6,865 nucleotides of DNA from Butyricicoccus sp. (GTDB lineage: Bacteria; Bacillota; Clostridia; Oscillospirales; Butyricicoccaceae), in NCBI GenBank assembly GCA_020025885.1, contig JAHHRJ010000077.1, positions 1 to 6,865 of the forward strand, in the 5' to 3' direction. Both the position numbers and the translations under genes were made by a program. The notes under the pieces were generated by a model. The model was not told the DNA's origin. It did not search any database and saw nothing but the letters and a program-made list of their open reading frames with translations. Positions 1-5,307 of this stretch are shown here, piece after piece; position 1 is the first letter of the stretch; each line of letters begins with the position of its first letter.

Positions 1-86
1 GCCCTCGCAAGAAACTGGGCTACCGCACTCCGGAGGAACTGTTTGAGGCGTTCCTAGATTCCGTTTACGCCGTTCCTGCAAGCTAA
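1..86 (+). CDS. IS30-family transposase, C-terminal end (partial)
   Basis: This is the last 27 codons of an open frame entering from the left edge (codons begin at base 3; TAA at 84-86). The peptide contains PRKKLGYRTPEELFEAF, the conserved end of IS30-family DDE transposases, where an N-R-P-R-K-x-L-G-Y/W-x-T-P-x-E segment lies close to the C-terminus. The family cuts and joins insertion-sequence DNA through an RNase H-like catalytic core; that core, its DDE residues and the N-terminal helix-turn-helix lie outside the window, so activity cannot be judged. The sequence that follows looks like an insertion-sequence end and then turns abruptly into permease coding sequence, which supports a mobile element rather than a stray chromosomal gene. 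Confidence 0.85.
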   Translation, partial: PRKKLGYRTPEELFEAFLDSVYAVPAS

Positions 87-128
87 CGGATTTTACCGTG
101 CAGGTGTCCAACTTGCACTTGCAATTTG
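1..128 (+). mobile_element. Right end of an IS30-family insertion sequence
   Basis: The stretch holds the transposase terminus (to 86) and about 40 bases of noncoding end sequence. The latter includes tgtccaacttgcacttgcaa (106-125), a TTGCACTTGCAA-type block of the kind seen in IS30-family terminal inverted repeats. From about 129 the reading becomes permease coding sequence (F-Q-I-S-V-T-T-D-I-R-F-Y-G-L-L-K). The exact boundary is inferred from this switch; the partner repeat at the left end and any target duplication are outside the window. Confidence 0.65.
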
Positions 129-694
129 CGTTTCAAATTTCTGTTACCACTGATATTCGCTTCTATGGCTTGCTGAAAACCATTGGTACGACAGACCGCC
201 AAATTCGCCGCATCGTCTGCAACCAAGCCTTGCTGCTGTCTATCCTTGGCATTCCCCTTGGTCTGGTCGTTGGCTATGGCATCGGTACACAAATCACTCC
301 CTTAATCATCGTAAACCTCCATGGCTTATCTGCAAAAGACTTATCTTTCAGCCCTTGGATTTTTATTTTATCTGCCCTATTTTCGCTCTTTACTGTACTC
401 ATTTCCTGCCGGAAGCCAGCACACATTGCAGCAAAAATTTCTGCTGTGGCAGCCGTTCGATATACAGAAGGCAGTGCCCTACACCATAAAAAAGAACGGC
501 GCACACGTGGCGCAAAAATTATACACATGGCATGGGCAAATTTGGGGCGCAACCGCAAAAAGACTATGCTTACCCTTATGCCCATTGCTGTGATTTTTCC
601 AATTTTCTTATTTCTTGGGATCATTGTCCCGCTGATTTCCTATCAAATCATGGGACGTCAAAGCATTGTAGACCGAATCCGGCAAGCAGACTAA
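129..694 (+). pseudogene. FtsX-like ABC transporter permease, disrupted remnant
   Basis: This is a fragment of a FtsX/MacB-type ABC permease, a membrane subunit usually paired with an ATPase for peptide or antibiotic export and sensing. The motif DIRFYGLLKTIGTT followed by RQIRRI is the hallmark cytoplasmic start of the FtsX domain in large Firmicute permeases. Hydrophobic segments follow at about 215-290 and 350-410. A linker with MAWANLGRNRKKT (529-567) marks the start of the second half of such proteins. Within a few codons the sequence jumps to PIAVIFPIFLFLGIIVPL and RQSIVDRIRQAD, which resembles the last helix and C-terminus of the family. The region between, normally a large extracytoplasmic domain plus further helices, is absent. 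The N-terminal part is replaced by the IS30 end. The open frame does run back to a GTG at 98, but its first ten or so codons come from the insertion-sequence end and no ribosome binding site precedes it, so the gene is probably dead. No ATPase partner is visible. Confidence 0.75.
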
Positions 695-736
695 AAAAAG
701 CGCCCTGCTTTATCCATGGATAAAACAGGGCGTTTG
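693..736. terminator. Bidirectional hairpin terminator between convergent genes
   Basis: A long inverted repeat is centred between 716 and 717. GCGCCCTGCTTTATCC (700-715) pairs with the mirror arm to 733, with one C/A mismatch and one G/T pair. Seven A residues at 693-699 become a U tract on the minus strand, making it a strong intrinsic terminator for the SCP2-like gene. The plus-strand U tract (TTT) is short, so termination of the permease remnant would be weaker. Confidence 0.85.
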
Positions 737-737
737 C

Positions 738-1064
738 TCATTGCATGAGGAGTCGGGTCAAAATGAGCACCTTATCTAGATTGCCTTCGATTTTCACTTT
801 TCCGGCATGGTACGCTTCCTGTATATCCAGTCTGCCTGTTAAAATATGGCTGCAATTTGTCATCGTCATGTACAGCGTCGCATCACGGTCGATATATTCA
901 TATGGCATCACAGACAGTCGACCATCCAAAACTTCAATATAAAATACGCCGCCAATTTTTCCAGTTAAGTTCACCTGAATTGCAAACAAGCGTCCATTTT
1001 CTGATCCAAAGTCTTTATCCTTCAGCTTCTGATAAACCTTTGCGGTCAACTGCTCCAATGTCAT
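738..1064 (-). CDS. SCP2 sterol-binding-domain-like small protein
   Basis: This 108-residue cytosolic protein matches the SCP2 (sterol carrier protein 2) fold over nearly its whole length, the usual size for stand-alone bacterial members. The strongest sign is the C-terminal half: a strand with ATLYMTMTNC, then LTGRLDIQEAYHAGKVKIEGN and a closing helix, matching the family pattern of a 'limit' strand, T-G-x-x-x-x-x-x-A-x-x-x-G-K-x-x-I-x-G-N and a helix that closes a hydrophobic tunnel. Family members bind lipids or acyl chains non-specifically; bacterial stand-alone forms have no settled role and no substrate can be assigned here. The ATG at 1062-1064 has AAGGGGG (1074-1080) nine bases upstream. 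A promoter candidate lies at 1102-1129, and the gene ends at the terminator at 693-736. It follows the zinc-ribbon gene in the same direction, 102 bases downstream, so co-transcription is possible. Confidence 0.8.
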   Translation of the reverse strand: MTLEQLTAKVYQKLKDKDFGSENGRLFAIQVNLTGKIGGVFYIEVLDGRLSVMPYEYIDRDATLYMTMTNCSHILTGRLDIQEAYHAGKVKIEGNLDKVLILTRLLMQ

Positions 1065-1101
1065 TGTATACTGCCCCCTTAATATGATCGGTCTTATCGC
1101 A

Positions 1102-1129
1102 ATTTTACTATGATTCTATTATCGCGCAA
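1102..1129 (-). promoter_or_regulatory. Candidate sigma-A promoter for the SCP2-like gene
   Basis: On the minus strand TTGCGC (1124-1129) and TAAAAT (1102-1107) are separated by 16 bases, about 37 bases upstream of the start codon. The match is moderate, and read-through from the zinc-ribbon gene is an alternative. Confidence 0.4.
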
Positions 1130-1166
1130 AACAGGAAAAAGGGCAAGTCCTTTTATGTCGGATGAT

Positions 1167-1559
1167 TTAGGTTTTCTTCACAAACTTTCGCTTGCAATGG
1201 GGGCAAGTGATCTCAATCTTCCCTTGACCGCGTGGCACACGCAAGGTTTTCGTGCAAGATGGACAGCGAAAATAACGATGTTCCTTATCCTGCATCTGCA
1301 TTTTCCGCCCAGCCATTTTACGCTGGAAGGGTGTGAACCATGCCAAAAACCATTGATTTTCCGAAGCACGTTTGTAGGTGTTTCGAGAAAACATGCGAAA
1401 ATATACGAGCGCCAGCAGGGCAAGAATCAGCCAGGAAATCACAATCCAGCGTGTAAAGATCCAAGGAATAAACAGAACACCTGCTGTCAGCATTAAAAAT
1501 TGATTGAGTGAATCATTCCCATAGCGTCCATACATCAAACGACGTAAGAAATCAAACAT
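1167..1559 (-). CDS. Two-helix membrane protein with C-terminal zinc ribbon
   Basis: This is a 130-residue protein of unknown function, of a type common in Clostridia. It begins with a short amphipathic, basic segment containing LRRLMYGRYGND. Two hydrophobic helices follow, about residues 20-35 and 37-54, then a basic cytosolic linker, and a zinc ribbon with CPSC (Cys99, Cys102) and CPHC (Cys119, Cys122). The four cysteines should bind one zinc ion; the RCPSC...RVPRGQGKIEITCP spacing resembles MJ0042-type ribbons. The likely topology is a hairpin membrane anchor with the ribbon in the cytoplasm. The start is set at ATG 1557-1559 because AAGGTGG (1568-1574) lies eight bases upstream; an in-frame GTG at 1569-1571 falls inside that ribosome binding site and cannot be the start. 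It is transcribed divergently from the glycosylase gene. No partner or substrate can be inferred. Confidence 0.75.
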   Translation of the reverse strand: MFDFLRRLMYGRYGNDSLNQFLMLTAGVLFIPWIFTRWIVISWLILALLALVYFRMFSRNTYKRASENQWFLAWFTPFQRKMAGRKMQMQDKEHRYFRCPSCTKTLRVPRGQGKIEITCPHCKRKFVKKT

Positions 1560-1591
1560 AGAAAAAGCCACCTTAAATTTAGATTACTCTT

Positions 1592-1620
1592 ATTATACGC
1601 GTGATTTGCCATTGATTCAA
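1592..1620 (-). promoter_or_regulatory. Sigma-A promoter of the zinc-ribbon gene
   Basis: On the minus strand TTGAAT (1615-1620), a 17-base spacer and a perfect TATAAT (1592-1597) lie about 33 bases upstream of the ATG at 1559. This is a strong housekeeping promoter by consensus. Confidence 0.75.
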
Positions 1621-1732
1621 TGCACCTACGCGAAAGTTCACAAACTGGTCAAATATTATTTGCTTTTTGTCGCATTTTTGCAGCTCCTCCTACCTTTTGT
1701 ACCAAAATCACCCATCTTCTTTTCAAAACCAT

Positions 1733-1761
1733 TTGCATATACGTCTGGCCTCTGCTATACT
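1733..1761 (+). promoter_or_regulatory. Sigma-A promoter of the OGG-type glycosylase gene
   Basis: TTGCAT (1733-1738), a 17-base spacer and TATACT (1756-1761) form a good sigma-A promoter. A TGC directly before the -10 gives an extended -10 element. The start codon is 36 bases further on. The 111 bases between this promoter and the divergent one at 1592-1620 show no clear operator. Confidence 0.75.
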
Positions 1762-1797
1762 ATTTCCATCTAAAAATCTTAAAATCGAGGTGTTTTG

Positions 1798-2616
1798 ATG
1801 GAACTTCAGCTCACAGATGATTTTGATGCCCTAAAAATTGCGCAAAGTGGGCAGTGCTTTCGCTGGTATCCGCTCGCAGAAAACCAGTGCCGTATTTTCG
1901 CAGGAGATTACACGGTGCTTTTATCTCAGCCTACCCCTGATCGTCTGCATCTAAGCTGCACGGAAACAGAGTTTTTTGATTTCTGGCATGCTTATTTTGA
2001 TTTTCCGCACAACTATGCAGAAATGCGCTCCAAAATCCCGGCATCCGATCCGTATTTAAGCCAAGCCGCCCAATATGGCTGCGGCATTCGCATTTTGCAG
2101 CAAGATCCTTGGGAAATGCTGATCACTTTTATTATTTCCCAGCGCAAATCCATCCCTGCCATCCAAAAGGCTGTGGAAGCCCTATGCACTGCCGGTGGTA
2201 CACCCATCGGCACAGAAAATGGAAAGACGCTTTATGCGTTTCCCACGCCAGCACAGCTTGCCGCCTTAGATATGGATACACTTGCTGCCTGCGGACTTGG
2301 CTATCGTCTGCCCTATATCCAGAGGGCTTCCCAAGTTGTTTCTCAAGATCCTGCAAAGTTTGCCGCATTGTCCGAACAGTCTGATGCGGAGCTGTTGCAG
2401 TCCCTGCTCACCTTCCATGGCGTAGGGATCAAAATCGCACACTGTGTCATGCTCTTTGGCTTCCACCGCTTAGATGCCTTCCCCAAGGATGTTTGGATCA
2501 ATCGTGTGCTCGATACCCATTATCCAGACGGCTATCCCTTTGCCCAGTATGCCCCCTTTAACGGCATTATGCAGCAATATTTGTTTTTCTTTGGACGCGC
2601 GACCCACAATACATGA
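1798..2616 (+). CDS. ogg: 8-oxoguanine DNA glycosylase/AP lyase, OGG1 family
   Basis: This 272-residue enzyme should excise 8-oxoguanine from DNA and nick the resulting abasic site (base excision repair). The N-terminal OGG domain (about 1-100) has SGQCFRW, whose Gly18 corresponds to human OGG1 Gly42, the residue that reads the 8-oxoG N7 hydrogen. The HhH-GPD domain (about 105-265) has the hairpin FHGVGIKIAHC with catalytic Lys212 (human Lys249) and Cys216 (Cys253), then FPKDVW with catalytic Asp231 (Asp268). Tyr169-Arg170 match human Tyr203-Arg204, and Gln259/Phe263 match Gln315/Phe319. The human NNN-I-A-R motif (149-154), which holds the orphan cytosine, is RKS-I-P-A here. The Clostridium acetobutylicum enzyme also lacks the equivalent arginine and has relaxed opposite-base choice. 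ATG 1798 is preferred: GAGGTG (1787-1792) is five bases upstream, whereas the in-frame TTG at 1795 is too close. It is a single-gene unit with its own promoter and terminator. Confidence 0.92.
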   Translation: MELQLTDDFDALKIAQSGQCFRWYPLAENQCRIFAGDYTVLLSQPTPDRLHLSCTETEFFDFWHAYFDFPHNYAEMRSKIPASDPYLSQAAQYGCGIRILQQDPWEMLITFIISQRKSIPAIQKAVEALCTAGGTPIGTENGKTLYAFPTPAQLAALDMDTLAACGLGYRLPYIQRASQVVSQDPAKFAALSEQSDAELLQSLLTFHGVGIKIAHCVMLFGFHRLDAFPKDVWINRVLDTHYPDGYPFAQYAPFNGIMQQYLFFFGRATHNT

Positions 2617-2622
2617 TTCCCT

Positions 2623-2655
2623 AAGCACGCATTGCAATTTGAATGCGTGCTTTTT
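2623..2655 (+). terminator. Intrinsic terminator of the glycosylase gene
   Basis: A perfect 11-bp stem AAGCACGCATT (2623-2633) / AATGCGTGCTT (2642-2652) with an eight-base loop is followed by a T run to 2655. It begins seven bases after the stop codon. Confidence 0.9.
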
Positions 2656-2663
2656 ATTATTTC

Positions 2664-2694
2664 TTGTCAAAGCGTGCCCAATCCCTGCTCTATT
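2664..2694 (+). promoter_or_regulatory. Candidate promoter of the vWA gene
   Basis: TTGTCA (2664-2669) and TCTATT (2689-2694) are separated by 19 bases, longer than ideal, but TGC precedes the -10 as an extended element. It sits just after the upstream terminator and 53 bases before the start codon, where a promoter is needed. No better candidate was seen. Confidence 0.4.
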
Positions 2695-2747
2695 TCATAG
2701 GATGCTTTGGGATCCCAAAAATAATTACAATAGGAGGATATCACACA

Positions 2748-4172
2748 ATGGGCATTACCAATGTCAGTACCATCCTAAACAGAGAGCAGATCGACTGTAA
2801 TGGATCTGTCAAAATCACATTGTCTCTGCATGCAGTTCCAGACATTGAAACAAGCGATATTGTTCTCGTACTGGATCGATCTTCCCGTATGGACGGCGCA
2901 CCACTCGAAAACATGAAGCAAGGTGCGCTAAACCTTGTCAACCAGCTTTACCAAACCGTAACCGACGCCAATGAGCCAAACAGAATTGCACTTGTCAGCT
3001 TTGGCACTCTTGCAACTGTCAATGTGCCTTTCGGCGGCACACTTCCTGCACTGGAAAAAGCAATCACCGAATTGACCCCACAGGGAGAAGCCAACCATGC
3101 AGATGCCCTCACCAAGGCAATGCAGCTCTTTGACCGTGGCAAGAAACGCGACAAGATTATTGTCCTATTTACCAATCTGGATGCAACGCTCGGCGCTTCC
3201 GCAACCTCTGTTGCACAGGCTTCAAAGAAGGCTGGCATCACCATCTATTGTCTCGGACTAGGCAATGCAGAAAGCCCCAATGTAGATGCTATCACAGGCT
3301 GGGCAAGTGTTCCTGCAAGCACCCATGTTTTTATAACCCCCGATCCAGATAAACTCCAGAGCCGTTTTACCGAGCTTGCGCACACTCTCCAAAAGCCGGG
3401 TGCAACTGGTATCAATATCAGCGGTATGTTGAAGCCAGATTTCATCATCACAAGTATTCTGGAACCAAACAGGGGCATTACCTTTATGCCAAACCAAAAA
3501 AAGCTGTGCTGGACCATCGACGAACTGAGTACAGCCGCAGAAGAAACCGCTGTGCTGGAATTCTTTGTTCAGTATACAGGCAGTTCTTCTGGCGTGAAAG
3601 AAATCTTCAAATCACTTACTTATAGAGATGAAGATAAACATCCTGTAACCTTCCCGACACCTACGATCACAGTCACCTGCAGAGGTACAGGTTCAATCAT
3701 ATTCCCAGAGCCGTGTCCTGATCCGATTGATGTAACCATCAATCCCTGTGAAGACTCCATTCTTTTTGATCTGGGAGACGTCTATCTGGACTCCCTTGGA
3801 CGCATCCTGCAATTTGATCTGACCATTAAAGATGTATGTCCGCATAGGCGCGTTGCACTTGCCATCATTCTCACCGAAAATGATGATATGGATGTTCCGC
3901 AACCTCGTGGTATGAAAACTGTTACTATTCCAGCGCATTATGGATACCGTTGTAAAGATGTGATTGTCCGCTGCATCAAATTCGTTGTGCCGGAAGAGCC
4001 CGACGAAGAAGGCATGACCACACTTTGCCGCCGCCGTAATTTTAAGGTTCAGCTGATCGCACACTATATCGATACCGACTTCGTGTGCTGCCCCGATTCC
4101 CCAGAGCCCGAACCAGACCCTGAACCAGAGCCAGAACCTGAAAAGCCTAATATCGACATATTGACATGCTAA
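2748..4172 (+). CDS. vWA-domain protein with degenerate MIDAS and Cys-rich C-terminal domain
   Basis: This 474-residue protein has no signal peptide or membrane helix, so it is probably cytosolic. An N-terminal strand region begins GITNVSTILNREQI. A von Willebrand factor A domain spans about residues 36-215, with the hydrophobic strand DIVLVLDRSSRMDG. A beta-rich middle (about 220-312) precedes a cysteine-rich domain (about 318-450) with CPDP, NPCEDS, DLGDVYLDSLGRILQFDL, KDVCPHRRVAL and HYIDTDFVCC. The tail is a Pro/Glu/Asp repeat (452-465) and a final Cys474. I recognise the architecture from uncharacterised clostridial vWA proteins, where the metal site normally reads DRSGSM. Here only Asp43 and Ser45 of the five MIDAS positions remain: the second Ser is Arg47, the usual Thr is Ala115 in GEANH, and the later Asp is Asn143 in FTNLD. 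Metal-dependent ligand binding is therefore doubtful. The start is ATG 2748, ten bases after a perfect AGGAGG (2732-2737); the frame is open 35 codons further upstream, but that stretch overlaps the terminator and promoter. It is a single-gene unit of unknown biological role. Confidence 0.85.
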   Translation: MGITNVSTILNREQIDCNGSVKITLSLHAVPDIETSDIVLVLDRSSRMDGAPLENMKQGALNLVNQLYQTVTDANEPNRIALVSFGTLATVNVPFGGTLPALEKAITELTPQGEANHADALTKAMQLFDRGKKRDKIIVLFTNLDATLGASATSVAQASKKAGITIYCLGLGNAESPNVDAITGWASVPASTHVFITPDPDKLQSRFTELAHTLQKPGATGINISGMLKPDFIITSILEPNRGITFMPNQKKLCWTIDELSTAAEETAVLEFFVQYTGSSSGVKEIFKSLTYRDEDKHPVTFPTPTITVTCRGTGSIIFPEPCPDPIDVTINPCEDSILFDLGDVYLDSLGRILQFDLTIKDVCPHRRVALAIILTENDDMDVPQPRGMKTVTIPAHYGYRCKDVIVRCIKFVVPEEPDEEGMTTLCRRRNFKVQLIAHYIDTDFVCCPDSPEPEPDPEPEPEPEKPNIDILTC

Positions 4173-4181
4173 ACAAAGAAC

Positions 4182-4212
4182 CCCTGTCGCCTTCGGGCGA
4201 CAGGGATTTTTT
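4182..4212 (+). terminator. UUCG-loop terminator of the vWA gene
   Basis: A perfect 10-bp stem CCCTGTCGCC (4182-4191) / GGCGACAGGG (4196-4205) is closed by a stable TTCG tetraloop and followed by six T residues (4207-4212). It starts ten bases after the stop codon. Confidence 0.95.
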
Positions 4213-4345
4213 GTTTATTGTATTCGCAATTGTGGTAACGTTCTAGGAATCCTGTTTCTCCTCTGCACTTATTTCAGGAATCCAGGGCGTATCTGAAAAC
4301 AAAGAAATCGACGAATTTTTCGCAGTGAGTGCGTAGATGCAAAGC
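4213..4345. other. Intergenic spacer with repeated AGGAATCC; possible small repeat element
   Basis: No gene is supported between the two terminators. The octamer AGGAATCC occurs at 4245-4252 and 4276-4283, and again in the adjacent hairpin at 4356-4363, whose other arm carries GGATTCC (4369-4375). The block from CAGGGCGTATCTGAAAA (4283-4299) through the near-palindrome CGCAGTGAGTGCG (4321-4333) does not look like decayed coding sequence. It could be the relic of an insertion-sequence end or a dispersed intergenic repeat, but one copy in one window cannot prove that. Confidence 0.3.
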
Positions 4346-4385
4346 AAAAAAACGCAGGAATCCTTGATGGATTCCGCGTATTTTT
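4346..4385. terminator. Bidirectional terminator below the CBM9-like gene
   Basis: ACGC-A-GGAATCC (4352-4363) pairs with GGATTCC-GCGT (4369-4379), one A bulging and a five-base loop. The A run 4346-4352 gives a U tract on the minus strand, which suits the CBM9-like gene ending at 4403. TATTTTTA on the plus side could also back up the vWA terminator. Confidence 0.75.
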
Positions 4386-4402
4386 AACGCAGCAGATGCT
4401 GC

Positions 4403-5217
4403 TCATTGTAGAAAAAGACCAAAATTTCGACTTTTCAGATAGCCCCTAAACTCACCAAAGGAAGAATCGACATGGTAGTCCGGTGCTGGTGTTCTTGGGT
4501 CTGCCCATGAAATCCACTCCATAACAGGATCTTTCTCGCCCTGCTTTGGCGTAGAAAACTCTGCTCTATAAATGCCTGTCCGCATTAGATTATCTTGAAT
4601 CAGTTCCAATGTTTCTAGACTCTTGAGCGGAATCTTACTTTCTACGGTGTATCCAGTCTCCGTCTTGACACTCTTTGTCTCCAAGCCTTCCAGTTTCCAT
4701 TTGCTGTCAAACTTACGATAATATTCGATCGAATAGTCATGTACACGACCGCTTGGATCTACCTCGATCGCATAATACTTGGGCATTCCCTTTGGTGTTG
4801 GCTTATCTACGCTTCCGCCGGCAAAGAACAGCTCCACGCGGTCTTCTCTGTCCACTGTGCTCTCGTCCAGCTTCCACTCCTTATCTACCAATACATTTGT
4901 ATCTGTTACTTCAAATCCAAAATAGAAGTTGGTACTGTCATGATAGCCCTTAAATACCGTCAGCGGTGCTTCCTTTGCATCCCACGGAAAATGGAAATCA
5001 CCAGACAAGACAGGGATCGTGCTCCAAACCTTTTCGTCCAGCTTGCCATCCACAGCAGCCTTATCCGCTCTCTTTACGACATCATAATGAGTGTTGCAGC
5101 CTTATTGCATACAGTCGCTGCATTTGCACTCGTTACAGCCTCCTGTCCAAACCCAACCAGACCAACCGCGAAAATACCAGTTGCCACTCCGCTCAATAAA
5201 CGATACGACTTTTTCAT
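4403..5217 (-). pseudogene. Secreted CBM9-like carbohydrate-binding protein, frameshifted
   Basis: Two frames together encode one expected protein of about 271 residues. Frame one starts at ATG 5215-5217, nine bases after GGGAGG (5227-5232). It encodes a classic signal peptide (MKKSYRLLSG, a hydrophobic core, then TSANA with likely cleavage after residue 33) and stops at 5074-5076. Frame two opens after a stop at 5102-5104 and continues NTHYDVVKRADKAAVDGKLDEKVW down to TGA at 4403-4405. It matches the CBM9/DOMON-like family: V-D-G-K-L-D-E-x-V-W at the start, then FYFGFEVTD, DRVELFF, YYAIEVDPSG, GYTVESKIPL and MEWISWADP, in the usual order and at full domain length. Such domains bind sugar ends or related polysaccharides outside the cell; no enzyme domain is attached. 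Removal of one A at 5094-5095 (CAAAC read as CAAC) would explain the shift. This is either a true mutation or a sequencing error. No slippery heptamer is present, so programmed frameshifting is unlikely. It lies downstream of the sigma/anti-sigma pair in the same direction, beyond a hairpin, with no convincing promoter of its own. Confidence 0.75.
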
Positions 5218-5267
5218 AACCTTTTTCCTCCCATATGCTGTTCTTGCTGCACATCTTTTCCAAACCA

Positions 5268-5305
5268 TAAAAAATGCCATCATTCATCTGAATGATGGCA
5301 TTTTA
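5268..5305. terminator. Long hairpin terminator below the anti-sigma gene
   Basis: A perfect 16-bp inverted repeat AAAATGCCATCATTCA (5271-5286) / TGAATGATGGCATTTT (5289-5304) starts a few bases beyond the anti-sigma stop (5308). The A run to its left becomes a six-base U tract on the minus strand. It should limit read-through into the CBM9-like gene. Confidence 0.8.
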
Positions 5306-5307
5306 AA

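Noticed and set aside
98..131. GTG start giving a complete 198-codon permease ORF
   Set aside because: The first codons derive from the insertion-sequence end, no ribosome binding site precedes them, and the family's own N-terminus is missing, so it was treated as part of a pseudogene.
1137..1154. Weak hairpin AAAAGG/CCTTTT between the zinc-ribbon and SCP2-like genes, possible terminator
   Set aside because: The stem is only six base pairs with two G-C pairs, too weak to call an intrinsic terminator.
1620..1820. 66-codon plus-strand ORF upstream of the glycosylase
   Set aside because: It overlaps both divergent promoters and the start of ogg, has no ribosome binding site and no recognisable protein features.
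2643..2747. N-terminal extension of the vWA gene by 35 codons
   Set aside because: The extension covers the preceding terminator and promoter, while a perfect AGGAGG precedes the ATG at 2748, where the family's usual G-I-T-N-V-S-T start lies.
3693..4064. 123-codon minus-strand ORF inside the vWA gene
   Set aside because: It is antisense to the conserved Cys-rich domain, lacks a ribosome binding site and resembles no family.
5087..5101. Programmed ribosomal frameshift joining the signal peptide to the CBM9 domain
   Set aside because: No X-XXY-YYZ slippery heptamer and no downstream stimulatory hairpin are seen; a one-base mutation or sequencing error is simpler.
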